From Nocardioidaceae bacterium (lineage in GTDB: Bacteria > Actinomycetota > Actinomycetes > Propionibacteriales > Nocardioidaceae), in assembly GCA_030447805.1 (NCBI GenBank), contig JAUJOE010000005.1, positions 154,231-218,230 on the forward strand: a stretch of DNA of 64,000 nt. Reading direction: 5' to 3'. The position numbers and the translations under genes are program-made. The notes below the pieces were generated by a model that saw only the letters and a list, made by a program, of their open reading frames with translations, was not told where the DNA came from and did no database searches. This document shows positions 49,191-57,984 of this stretch, in pieces; positions within the stretch are counted from its first letter, which is position 1; each line of letters starts with the position of its first letter.

Positions 49191-50279
49191 GGCTTCACGT
49201 TGTCCCCACGTCGCCGGCAGCAGCGCGACGACGATCCCGACCAACGCCAGCCACGGCAGCTGCGGCCATGACAGTGGGGTGAGCGACGGGTAGAGGTCAA
49301 CCGGGTCGACCTGTGCGGTCGCGAAGACCGCTACTGCGGCCAGCAAACCCGCGGCGGCGGTGACGCATTCCGCCGCGCGCCACCGATCCGGTCGGTAGGA
49401 GGAGCGGTGGACGCTGCGGCCCGACAACACGAGGCCGGCCACGCCGACGGCGATCCCGGCGAGCAGCATCGGGGTGGCCAGGTAACGCGGGGCCGTTGCG
49501 TCCAGCAACGCATACACACCGATGCACAACCCGGCCAGCCCGGCGATCAGCAGGCCCGCTGTCAGCCGGCTCAGCACCACCGAGCGACTGCCGCGGCGGC
49601 CATACCCGCGGGAGTCCATCGACGACGCCAGCATCAGCGAGCGGTCCAGGGCGTCCTCGAGCACCGGGACGATGATCCTCCGGAGGGCGGCGACGCGGCC
49701 CTTCTCGGCCACTGGCCGCAGCCGGCGCGCACGCCGTACCCGGACGAAGCTCTCGGCGAGCTGAGGAAACACCGACAACGCGACGACGACCGCCGTGCTG
49801 ACCTCGTGCAGGGCGGCGGGCATCGAACGCAGCAGCCGACGAGGGTTCGCCAGCGCGTTCGCGGCCCCGAGGCAGATGAGCATCGTCGCGAGGCGCAAGC
49901 CGTCGTACACACCGGCCAGCACCGACTCTGCTGTCACGTCACCGAGCAGCGCGATGCCGGTGGCGGCACCGGGGAGGCTGACTTCCGGCAGCGGGACCAG
50001 CACGACGGTGCCCTGGTTGCCGGCGAACACGACCCGGAAGATCACCCGCACGATGACAATGGCGAGGCCCGCAGCGAGGTAGAGCGCGAAGGCGCGCGCC
50101 CACGGCGCGTCGGTGCGGCGGGCGAAGACGACCCAGGTGGCGACGGCGACAATTGTCGCGAGCAGCAAGGGGTTGGTGGTGCGGCTGGCCGCGACGGCGA
50201 GCCCGAGCGCCCACAGCCACCAGGCGAGCGGGTGCAGGGGGCGCGCCAGCAGGTGAGCCGGCCGCCGCGTCCGCGTCAC
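49191..50279 (-). CDS. ECF transporter transmembrane coupling subunit EcfT, 3' end damaged
   Basis: Membrane subunit of about 360 residues that links the S component to the ATPases. It has N-terminal helices (WWLWALGLAVAASRTTNPLL, AFALYLAAGLAIVIVRVIF) and a long cytosolic coupling-helix region with ALRRIIVPVLEDALDRSLML and ASSMDSRGYGRRGSRSV. The A-S-M-D-S-RGYG signature is the canonical EcfT motif. Further C-terminal helices end at LPWLALVGIVVALLPATW. The stop is missing because the sequence runs in-frame into the displaced ATPase start. The GTG at 50279 overlaps the upstream stop (GTGA). Confidence 0.88.
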
Positions 50280-51982
50280 GCCCGCCGTGACCGTCGCCAC
50301 GCCGTCAGCCCGGCGCCGGCACCGAGCAAGCCGATCAGGCTGAGTCCGATCACCGTGGGCAGGACCGACCCGGTCGGCTCGGCTGCCGAGTCTGCGGGGG
50401 GAGCTGCCTCGCCCGGTACGTCGTCCGGAGGGGCGGTCGTGCTCGGCGTCGCCGATGGCGAGGGTGGCGGTGTGGCCGTCTGCTCCTGCCTGGTGGGATC
50501 GACGGCCGGCGGCCGAGCTTTGTCGTTCACCGCGAACGACCAGCCCTCGAAGCCGCCCGCGGTGACCCGACGACTACCCGCGCCGCTGGTGCTGTACTTC
50601 CACTTTCCACCGTTTTCTGCATTCCAGTAGCTCCAGTACGCCGACTGGGGCGGTGTGTCCTGGCAGTCCTCGTCCGCTGCTGACGGCTCCCCCTGAATGC
50701 GACAGACCAGCGCCCCCAGGCTGGACGTGACCAAGGAGTAGGAGAACCCAGCCCGCTCCAAAGCGTCAAGCCCGGTGGTCACCGGGGCGGCTGCGCAGCG
50801 CGTGACGACATCTCCGCCGAGACCCCGGAAGTCGACGACAACGGTCACCCCAGAGTCGGTCGGGCAGGATCCGGCAGTCCCCGCCCGGGGTGCTTGGGCG
50901 AGGGCATAGTAGGCCTGTGGTGTGGCGCGCCGGAACTGGTCGAGTTCGGCTGCCCGGATCCCCTTGGTCAACGCGCTGGTAAGGGCCGCACGGTTGTAGG
51001 CAATGACGCCGAGGTCGTCCCTCGCGGGGCCCCTGCCGGAGTTTGCCGTGGTGATCTGCATCCGCGCCACATAGTTCGCCGCCCGAAGACGTGCTTCGGT
51101 GCTTCCGGTTGCGGTGAGAGCGTTGGCCACCAACCCAGTGCTGTTGGTGTTCGGGCCCAGCTTCCCACCCCCGAAGGCGCCGCTCTTGTGCTGTTGTGAA
51201 ACCAGCCATCCCACGGTTTTGCTGACGGCTGCCGCGGGCAACGCGGCGCCATGCTCAGCAGCTGACTGGAGCGCCTGCAGAGCGAGCGCCGTGGCGTCGA
51301 CATCGGGGGCGCTGCCGCTCTGCTCGCACGTCTCGCCGGCTACCTCGTCGAGTCGGAAGTACCCGGCCTGGCACTGCTGTCTCAGCAGGTAGTCCACCAC
51401 CGGCTGCGGCACGCCGCCCGTCGGCGCCAGTGCGAGAACGCCGTACGACTGAGTCAGCACATTGCTGTAGTCCTTCTTCCCCGCGTCGCTGATCCGGCCT
51501 TGCTCCGGACCGGCGTCGGTTCCCTGAACGTGCTCGAGCACCTCAGCGCGGACGTTGTGACCACCGAAGTCCCGGACGTCGGCACCCAGCACGCTCGCGA
51601 ACAGCAGCGTCTTGGCCAGTGCGCCGGCGGCGGTGCCGCCGCCCGCGTAATCCGTGTAGAAGTGTCGACGCACCTGCTGTTCGAGGGCGGCCAGCCGAGC
51701 GGGCTCGGTGCCGGCTGCGGCCAGCATGAGGCCGGTGTCGATGGTGAGGCCCCAGTCGTCGAACTTGAACTGACTGTTGTAGATGCGGCCGTTGGTGAGC
51801 TGGCTTGCCTGCCAGCGGGCGGCGAGCGCGGCCCGCTGCTGGTAGTCAGGGGTTGCGGAGGCGACCGGGCTGGTGAGTGGTGCAGCTGGGATCGTGGTGA
51901 CGGCTGAGGCGGGCGCGGCCGCCGTAAGGGTGGTAACCGACACGGCCGCGACAGCGGCGAGCCGGCGAAGCCGGGTGGACAT
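50276..51982 (-). CDS. surface-anchored transcobalamin/intrinsic-factor-like protein
   Basis: Secreted protein of 568 residues. A signal peptide (RLAAVAAVSVTTLTAAAPASA) precedes an alpha/alpha barrel of prenyltransferase/squalene-oxidase-type repeats, about residues 45-385 (GLMLAAAGTEPARLAALEQQ, VVDYLLRQQCQAGYFRLDEV, VDATALALQALQSA). A DUF4430 beta domain follows at about 390-500 (VTVVVDFRGLGGDVVTRC, TGLDALERAGFSYSLV, PPQSAYWSYWNAENGGKW). A Pro/Thr-rich spacer and a C-terminal helix with basic tail (GLSLIGLLGAGAGLTAWRR) anchor it. Barrel plus DUF4430 is the layout of animal transcobalamin and intrinsic factor. The cobalamin riboswitch upstream and the ECF transporter downstream support extracellular B12 capture. 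Confidence 0.85.
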   Translation of the reverse strand: MSTRLRRLAAVAAVSVTTLTAAAPASAVTTIPAAPLTSPVASATPDYQQRAALAARWQASQLTNGRIYNSQFKFDDWGLTIDTGLMLAAAGTEPARLAALEQQVRRHFYTDYAGGGTAAGALAKTLLFASVLGADVRDFGGHNVRAEVLEHVQGTDAGPEQGRISDAGKKDYSNVLTQSYGVLALAPTGGVPQPVVDYLLRQQCQAGYFRLDEVAGETCEQSGSAPDVDATALALQALQSAAEHGAALPAAAVSKTVGWLVSQQHKSGAFGGGKLGPNTNSTGLVANALTATGSTEARLRAANYVARMQITTANSGRGPARDDLGVIAYNRAALTSALTKGIRAAELDQFRRATPQAYYALAQAPRAGTAGSCPTDSGVTVVVDFRGLGGDVVTRCAAAPVTTGLDALERAGFSYSLVTSSLGALVCRIQGEPSAADEDCQDTPPQSAYWSYWNAENGGKWKYSTSGAGSRRVTAGGFEGWSFAVNDKARPPAVDPTRQEQTATPPPSPSATPSTTAPPDDVPGEAAPPADSAAEPTGSVLPTVIGLSLIGLLGAGAGLTAWRRSRRA

Positions 51983-52094
51983 CGAAGTGCCTTTCGGTGA
52001 GCGGTCCCGGGAACGGATGCCCGACGACGGCACACGTGGACGATGTCCAGACTCCGACCCTGCAGACCTCGACAGATATGGAGCCGCTCACTCC

Positions 52095-52185
52095 CCTGCA
52101 GGCATTCCGACTTCCGGTTGAGACCGGCCACGGCTGCGGGACAGTGCCGGATTTCGACCGGCTTCCCCTGTAGGCGAGCAGTATT
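52095..52185 (-). ncRNA. cobalamin riboswitch
   Basis: On the minus strand the aptamer core is clear: GGGGAAGCCGGTCGAAATCC, then CACTGTCCCGCAGCCGTG, then a side hairpin GCCGGTCTCAACCGG, then the B12-box-like GAAGTCGGAATGCCTGC. These match the order and spacing of the conserved AdoCbl/Cbl riboswitch elements. It lies about 110 bases before the start of the transcobalamin-like gene. B12 binding would shut off the uptake operon, probably at translation, since no terminator is obvious. Confidence 0.92.
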
Positions 52186-52261
52186 GACTTGTCGCCACCT
52201 TGGGCGGCGGCAGGGCGAATGTAGCAGACCCCGCCGAGGCGCCGAGCCGTAGAGTCGCCAG

Positions 52262-53440
52262 GTGACCACCTTGCTCAGTGACGTCGTCGTCATCGACTTG
52301 ACTCGCGCCCTTGCCGGCCCGCACGCCGCGATGATGCTCGGGGACCTCGGCGCCCGGGTCATCAAGGTAGAGACGCCTGGCTCGGGAGACGACAGCCGCG
52401 GCTGGGGGCCGCCGTTCGTGGGAGCCGACGACGAACAGGTGTCGACGTACTTCCTCAGCTGCAACCGCAACAAGGAGTCGGTGACGGCGGATCTGAAGAG
52501 CCCCGCCGGGAAGGAGCTGGTACGTCGGTTGGTGCGGCAGGCCGACGTCCTGCTGGAGAACTTCCGCCCCGGCGTGCTCGACCGGTTGGGCTTCTCTGTC
52601 GACGAACTGCACGCGCTCAACCCGGCGCTTGTCGTCTGCTCGATCACCGGCTTCGGGCACGACGGCCCAGAGGGTGGTCGCGCCGGCTACGACCAGATCG
52701 CCCAGGGTGAGGCGGGCCTGATGAGCCTCACCGGCCCGTCCCCGGACGAGCCCACCAAGGTCGGCGTGCCGATGGGGGACCTGCTGGCGGGCATGTACGC
52801 CGCGTACGGGGTGCTGGCGGCGCTGCACGAACGGGCCTCGACAGGGCGCGGCAGGCTCGTCCGTACCAGCCTGCTCGCGGCGATCGTCGCCACCCACGCC
52901 TATCAGGGAACCCGGTGGACTGTCGGCAAGGAGGTGCCGGCCGGGATCGGCAACCACCATCCGTCCATCGCGCCGTACGGACTGTTCCGCACGGCAACGG
53001 CACCGGTTCAGGTGGCGTGCGGCAGTGAAGGACTCTGGCGGGCGTTTGCTCCCCTTGTCGGGCTCGATCCGGACGACGGGAAGTTGTCGACGAACAGGCT
53101 GCGGGTGGTCCACCGCGACGAGCTCACCGGGCTGATCGAGGACGCGCTGGCCGAGCACCCGGCCGAGCACTGGCTTGACCAACTGGCCGCAGCTGGAGTT
53201 CCGGCCGGCAAGGTCCGCAGTCTTGACGACGTGTACAGCTGGGAGCAGACCCGCTCGCAGGGGCTTGTCGTAGCGGTAGAGCACCCGTCGGCCGGTCTCA
53301 TCGAGCTGCCCGGCCCTCCGCTGCGGTTCGATGACCTGCCGTACGCCGGCGGGCGAGCCCAGCACCAGCCACCACCTGGGTTGGGAGAGCACAACGAGTC
53401 CGTGTCGGCCTGGCTCGCCGAACGGGAAGCCGCTCTGTGA
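52262..53440 (+). CDS. CaiB/BaiF-type family III CoA-transferase
   Basis: CoA-transferase of 392 residues that moves CoA between carboxylic acids. Family features: VVVIDLTRALAGPHAAMMLG with the catalytic-domain start, DLGARVIKVETPGSGDDSRG, NRNKESVTADLKSPAGKEL, DVLLENFRPGVLDRLG, and the catalytic Asp in VGVPMGDLLAGMYAAYGVL. The GTG start is divergent from the riboswitch operon. The stop overlaps the start of a carboxyltransferase gene by four bases, indicating one pathway, perhaps degradation of an acyl-CoA or methyl-branched acid. Substrate not identifiable. Confidence 0.93.
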   Translation: MTTLLSDVVVIDLTRALAGPHAAMMLGDLGARVIKVETPGSGDDSRGWGPPFVGADDEQVSTYFLSCNRNKESVTADLKSPAGKELVRRLVRQADVLLENFRPGVLDRLGFSVDELHALNPALVVCSITGFGHDGPEGGRAGYDQIAQGEAGLMSLTGPSPDEPTKVGVPMGDLLAGMYAAYGVLAALHERASTGRGRLVRTSLLAAIVATHAYQGTRWTVGKEVPAGIGNHHPSIAPYGLFRTATAPVQVACGSEGLWRAFAPLVGLDPDDGKLSTNRLRVVHRDELTGLIEDALAEHPAEHWLDQLAAAGVPAGKVRSLDDVYSWEQTRSQGLVVAVEHPSAGLIELPGPPLRFDDLPYAGGRAQHQPPPGLGEHNESVSAWLAEREAAL

Positions 53441-54939
53441 CGACCCGTCTCACCGCGACCGAGCTCATCCACCTCGTCCTCGACGACGGCTCGTTCGCGT
53501 CGTGGGACGTGCCGCCGCCGCCGCGCGCCGTGCCGGCGCCGTACGCCGCAGAGCTGGCGGCTGCCCGGCAGCGCACCGGTCTGGACGAGGCGGTGATCAC
53601 GGGGGAGGGGCTGCTGCACGGCCGTCGGGTTGCGGTGCTCGCCTGCGAGTTCGGCTTCCTGGCGGGGTCGATCGGTGTCGACGCGGCCGAGCGGCTGGTG
53701 CTCGCCATCGAGCGAGCGACCCGCGAGCGCCTGCCGCTGCTGGCGGCGCCGGTCTCCGGCGGCACCCGCATGCAGGAGGGCACTGTCGCGTTCGTGCAGA
53801 TGATCACGATCTCCGCGGCGATCACCGAGCACAAGGCCGCCGGGCTGCCATACCTGGTGTACCTGCGCCACCCCACCACCGGTGGCGTGATGGCGTCCTG
53901 GGGGTCGCTTGGGCACGTGACGGTGGCCGAGCCAGGAGCACTCGTGGGGTTCCTTGGTCCCCGGGTCTACGAGGCGCTGTACGGCCGACCCTTCCCACCC
54001 GGCGTACAGACGTCGGAGAACCTGCATGCGCACGGCCTGATCGATGCGGTGGTGCCGCCCGAGGAGATCGCCGGGATCGTCGCCCGGGCGCTGACAGTCC
54101 TCGACGCTCGGGATCGCGACGACGCGCCGGTCGCGGCGAGGGCCGACGAAGCAGTCGCTGACGTCGACGCGTGGGAGTCCATCCTCCGGTCGCGCCGGGC
54201 CGATCGACCCGGCGTACGTCGGCTGCTGCGCTACGCCGCCACCGACGTGCTGCCGCTGAACGGCACCGGTCAAGGCGAGGCAGACCCCGGTCTGTTGATA
54301 GCACTTGCCCGGTTCGGCGGCGCTCCGTGCGTCTTCCTCGGCCAGGACCGCCGAGGGCAGACCGAGGAGCGGCCGATGGGACCGGGCGCCCTGCGCGAGG
54401 CCCGCCGAGGTATGCGGCTCGCCGCTGACCTTGGCGTGCCGCTGGTCAGCGTTATCGACACCCCCGGTGCAGCGCTTTCCGTGGAAGCGGAAGAGGGTGG
54501 GCTAGCCGGCGAGATCGCCCGCTGCCTAGCTGACCTGGTCAGCGTCGACGCTCCGACGCTGACGGTACTGCTCGGCCAGGGCACCGGCGGGGGCGCCTTG
54601 GCCCTGCTGCCGGCCGACCGGGTGATCGCCGCTCAGCACGGCTGGCTCTCCCCGCTGCCGCCGGAGGGGGCGAGCGCGATCATCCACCGGTCCACTCAGT
54701 ACGCCGCGGACCTGGCGCGGTCGCAGGGCGTCCGTTCGCTCGACCTGTTGGCAGCCGGCATCGTTGACCGGATCGTTCCCGAGCGACCCGACGCGGCGGA
54801 TGAACCACAGGCCTTTTGTGAGCGGCTTGGCGATTTTCTTCGCGAGGAACTCACCGATTTGAGGAAGCGTGACCACATGCAGCTCAGGCGGCTGCGGACG
54901 GCCCGATACCGCAGCCTCGGTGCTCGACAGCACGTATGA
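53437..54939 (+). CDS. fused acyl-CoA carboxylase carboxyltransferase (AccD/AccA-like halves)
   Basis: Protein of 500 residues with both crotonase-like halves of biotin-dependent carboxyltransferases. The beta-like half is about residues 1-240 (HLVLDDGSFASWDV, VAVLACEFGFLAGSIGVDAA, APVSGGTRMQEGTVAFVQM). The alpha-like half is about 260-490 (RGMRLAADLGVPLVSVIDTP, LLGQGTGGGALALLPADRV, DLLAAGIVDRIVPERP). There is no N-terminal zinc finger. It needs a biotin carboxylase/carrier subunit, which is not in the window. Its GTG start is within the CoA-transferase stop (GTGA), so the two are co-translated. Acyl-CoA substrate unknown. Confidence 0.9.
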   Translation: MTTRLTATELIHLVLDDGSFASWDVPPPPRAVPAPYAAELAAARQRTGLDEAVITGEGLLHGRRVAVLACEFGFLAGSIGVDAAERLVLAIERATRERLPLLAAPVSGGTRMQEGTVAFVQMITISAAITEHKAAGLPYLVYLRHPTTGGVMASWGSLGHVTVAEPGALVGFLGPRVYEALYGRPFPPGVQTSENLHAHGLIDAVVPPEEIAGIVARALTVLDARDRDDAPVAARADEAVADVDAWESILRSRRADRPGVRRLLRYAATDVLPLNGTGQGEADPGLLIALARFGGAPCVFLGQDRRGQTEERPMGPGALREARRGMRLAADLGVPLVSVIDTPGAALSVEAEEGGLAGEIARCLADLVSVDAPTLTVLLGQGTGGGALALLPADRVIAAQHGWLSPLPPEGASAIIHRSTQYAADLARSQGVRSLDLLAAGIVDRIVPERPDAADEPQAFCERLGDFLREELTDLRKRDHMQLRRLRTARYRSLGARQHV

Positions 54940-55178
54940 CCGGTCCCCGCGTGAACGCTGTGCTAATTGTGCCTTTACCCAACACTAATTGGCCTTTCAA
55001 GATGAAATAATCGCGCTTAGCGTGTAGCCCATTACTCACAGTAATGTCGCTTTTGTGCACTTCCAACATTGGATGTTTGGCATTACTCTGGTTTATCCAA
55101 CTGGTTCACCCTCCCCGCCCCTCTATACAGAATTCGCGTACAGCGTTACGGAGGGTAATGAGAGTAACGAGGGGCATC
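54940..55178. promoter_or_regulatory. AT-richer control region before the secreted repeat protein
   Basis: No gene seen. Base composition is clearly lower in GC than the surroundings. It contains the palindrome ATTACTCACAGTAAT (55031-55045), another CATTACTC at 55081 and GAGAGTAAC at 55160, which may be binding sites for one regulator. Confidence 0.5.
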
Positions 55179-55900
55179 ATGCGTAAATTCTTGGCAACCG
55201 CTGCCGCTGCCGTCGCTGTCGTGGGCTTGGCGCAGGCTCCGTCCAACGCCGCCACGGCGACCGAGTGCACGAGCACGTTGACCGGCGAGATCGACAGCCG
55301 GGTCGTCGTACCTGAAGGCGAGACCTGTCGGCTGGACGGTGCCACGGTGAACGGCAACGTGCGCATCCTCGAGGGGGCCGCGTTGATCTCCCACAACTCC
55401 ACGATCAACGGCAACGTCCAGCGGATCGGATCGGCTGATCGACACCCACGTCGTTGGCACGGGAACCACCGGCAACATCAACCTGCAAGGCACCCTTCGC
55501 CGCATCGTCATCGGTGCCGCCGGTTGTGCGGTTGACCCGGCGGTCGGCAACAACATCACGCTGATCAACAACTTCGGCAACATCGCGATCTGCCAGATGA
55601 CGACCGGCGAGACCATCACACTCGTGGGCAACTCGGGACTTATCGGCGTGCATGACAACGTGGTGGGCAACAGCCTCGTCGTCAAGGGAAACACTGGCGC
55701 CTTCACGCGAATCACGGACAACGAGGTTGGCGTAACCCAAGGCGGCAGCATCACGATCGCCAACAACTCATCCCAGGTGGTCGTGAAGCGCAACTCCGCC
55801 GCCAACAAGTTCGCCTGCTCCGCCAACGACCCCGGCCCCAGTCGGATCGGGAAACACAGCCGGCGCCGGTCTCGGTGGGCCAGTGCTCGCTGCTCGGCTG
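55179..55900 (+). CDS. secreted beta-helix-like repeat protein, two frame breaks
   Basis: Exported protein of about 240 residues. Signal peptide MRKFLATAAAAVAVVGLAQA, cleaved near APSNAATA. Mature part: STLTGEIDSRVVVPEGETCR, then repeats such as GATVNGNVRILEGAALISHN, STINGNVQ, THVVGTGTTGNINLQGTLRR, NITLINNFGNIAICQ and NVVGNSLVVKGNTGAF, ending in a Cys-containing tail (NKFACSAND, GQCSLLG). The Asn/Gly-rich short strands predict a right-handed beta-helix. Frame breaks near 55430 and 55855; the reconstructed stop is at 55900. It directly precedes the sugar transferase gene cluster, so it may be a cell-surface or matrix protein. Confidence 0.75.
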
Positions 55901-55958
55901 ACACTGACGACGACGTAGAGAGACGGCTGCTGACTCAGCGTCAGGACTTGTCAGGAAG

Positions 55959-56002
55959 CAACGGTCCTTGCAGGGTGATCCGAAGCCCTGCGGGGACCGT
56001 TG
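55959..56002 (+). terminator. long stem-loop after the secreted protein gene
   Basis: CAACGGTCC pairs with GGACCGTTG, and inside it GCAGGG pairs with CCCTGC around TGATCCGAAG. About 15 base pairs in all, followed by TTGCGAGC rather than a T-run. Best read as a terminator for the upstream gene. Confidence 0.7.
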
Positions 56003-56389
56003 TTGCGAGCGCTGGAAGCTTGAGGAAGGGCCATAACGAAGCACTGCGACTTTCGTTACGGTGAATCTCTGTGGGAAACCGCACATTCGGATGAACGAGC
56101 GGTGAAGCGGGTCTGAACCCTGCGCAAGAGGAGCGTTTTATTAGCTGAGAGTAATTGACCTCTCTCGGTGCGTAATACGTGAACTGATTGCTACGGGGAG
56201 CGTGTCGTCCAGGTGCCTGCGCCGCAGTGGATTGCTCGGACAGGGGGTGCCGATGGGCGGCAAAACGGCTACTATGCGTTACTACCCGATCTGAAATGCC
56301 AATGACGCCAACGGTCCAAAGATCGCACCACCATCCGATCCGGCTGGGAACCTCGCGTTCCTACCACAGCCGTAAGGGGACAATCACCA
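56003..56389 (+). promoter_or_regulatory. 387-base leader before the sugar transferase gene, no gene seen
   Basis: Contains TAACGAA-N11-TTCGTTA (56034-56058), GGTGAATCTC, and GAGAG-TAATTGAC-CTCTC near 56147 with the GAGAGTAAT motif also found upstream. Short inverted repeats and purine-rich bulges suggest a structured 5' leader or multi-site promoter, but it matches no riboswitch class that I can support. Confidence 0.4.
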
Positions 56390-57962
56390 ATGTCGCGAGC
56401 TTCCACCGCGACCTCGCTTCTGCCTGAGGCATCCCCTGGCGAAACCAGCCAAGCAGTCCGGACGCCCCCGCGTCACTTCGCATCCGCCACCGTAGCAGCC
56501 CCGAAGTCGGCCGTCGCGTCCGCAACGCCTAGCCGTCTGCCCACGTCCGACCAACTGTCCGCACCGATCATCCGGTTCCCGCTACCGGCGCCGCGTGGTC
56601 ACGACGCCAGGCTTCGTAGTGCATTCCTGCGGACTCGGTGGCTGCTGTGGGGCGCCGACGTGGCGATCTCCGTCACCGGGCTGGCAGCCGCCTGGTTGCT
56701 CCAGCGTCCGGGCTTGGCCATCGTGGCGCTGCTGTGGCTGGCGTTTATGACGATCCGCGGCACGCGTGACGGTCGCATGGCAGACCTGTTCGATCTGCGT
56801 CGTCTCGCCTCGGCGAACGTGTGTTTCGTATTGCTCTTGACACTGGTCGCCTTGGCTTCGACGACCTCTACGGCACCCGAGCGACGCTGGCGATCGGCGC
56901 CGCTATGGGCGCCCTGGCAGTCGGCGCGCGCTGGTGTCTTGGCCGTCCAGCGCTGCGCCGGTGGTTCAACCTGCGCGTCGATGAGACGGTCTTGGTCGTC
57001 GGAGACCTTGAGAGCGTCACCCGTACCGTCGCCGAGTGGGACAGCGTCGACGAACTCTCGATCGTCGGCGTATGCCTCTCGAGTCCGACCACCGGCCACG
57101 CAGCGTCGAGGGCATCCCGGTCCTCGGCACGGTGGCCGATGTTGCCGATGTCAGCCGCCGCGTCGGCGTCGACATCGTTGCGGTGCACGACGTCGACAAG
57201 CTGGGTGGCTTGCAGCTCGCGAGGCTGCAGTGGACCCTGGAAGACATCGGCGCGCAGCTGTCGATCATCACTCCGGTGACCAACACGGTCGAAGCGCGCG
57301 CGAAGGTCCGCCGTGCCGGGCGCCGGATGCTGGTCGACGTCGCCCACAGCAGGCCTCAGGGGGCGGTCGCGGCGATCAAGAGCGCGATCGACCGCGTCGT
57401 CGCGGCCGTGCTACTCGTTGTGGCGCTACCGGTGATCGCGGTCTGCGCGCTGCTGATCAGACTCAGCTCGCCGGGTCCGGTGATCTTCCGGCAGGTTCGC
57501 GTGCGTGAGCACGGGCGCACCTTCCTGATGTACAAGTTGCGGACGATGACGGTGGACGCGGAGGCGCGGCTGGCCGAAGTGCTCGACCAGAACGAGGTCG
57601 GCGGTGGCCTGTTCAAGATGAAGCACGACCCGCGCGTCACTCGGGTGGGCTACTGGCTGCGTCGTCTGTCGCTGGATGAGCTGCCGCAACTGTGGAACAT
57701 CATCGTCGGTGACATGTCGCTGATCGGCCCCCGGCCCGCGCTCCCGCACGAGGTCGAGACGTACGACGACTGGGCGAGGCGGCGGCTGGCGGTCAAGCCA
57801 GGTCTTACCGGCCTGTGGCAGGTAAGCGGGCGCTCCAACTTGTCGTGGGACGAGTCGGTGCGCATCGACTCCGACTACGTCGACAACTGGCATCCGATCC
57901 GCGACGTGCTCATCGCCTTGCGCACCGTCAAGGCGGTCCTTTCCAAGGACGGCGCGCACTGA
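56390..57962 (+). CDS. initiating sugar transferase (undecaprenyl-phosphate glycosylphosphotransferase), two frame breaks
   Basis: Starts exopolysaccharide repeat units by moving a sugar-1-phosphate to undecaprenyl phosphate. The N-terminal helices (TRWLLWGADVAISVTGLAAA, LFDLRRLASANVCFVLLLTL) and a CoA-binding-like middle (DETVLVVGDLESVTRTVAEW) precede the catalytic domain. That has a hinge helix (RVVAAVLLVVALPVIAVCAL), SSPGPVIFRQVRVREHGRTF, MYKLRTMTVDAEARL, RLSLDELPQLWNIIVGDMSL, GPRPALPHEVE and KPGLTGLWQVSGRSNLSWDE. The frame breaks near 56863 and 57085; the catalytic part is intact. About 524 residues when joined. Confidence 0.92.
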
Positions 57963-57984
57963 CGCACGGACTGCGCCAGTCCGG

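Noticed and set aside
56003-56389. ydaO-type c-di-AMP riboswitch
   Set aside because: GGTGAATC is present but the conserved CAGCTAACC-like 3' element and paired GGGGAA loops are not found.
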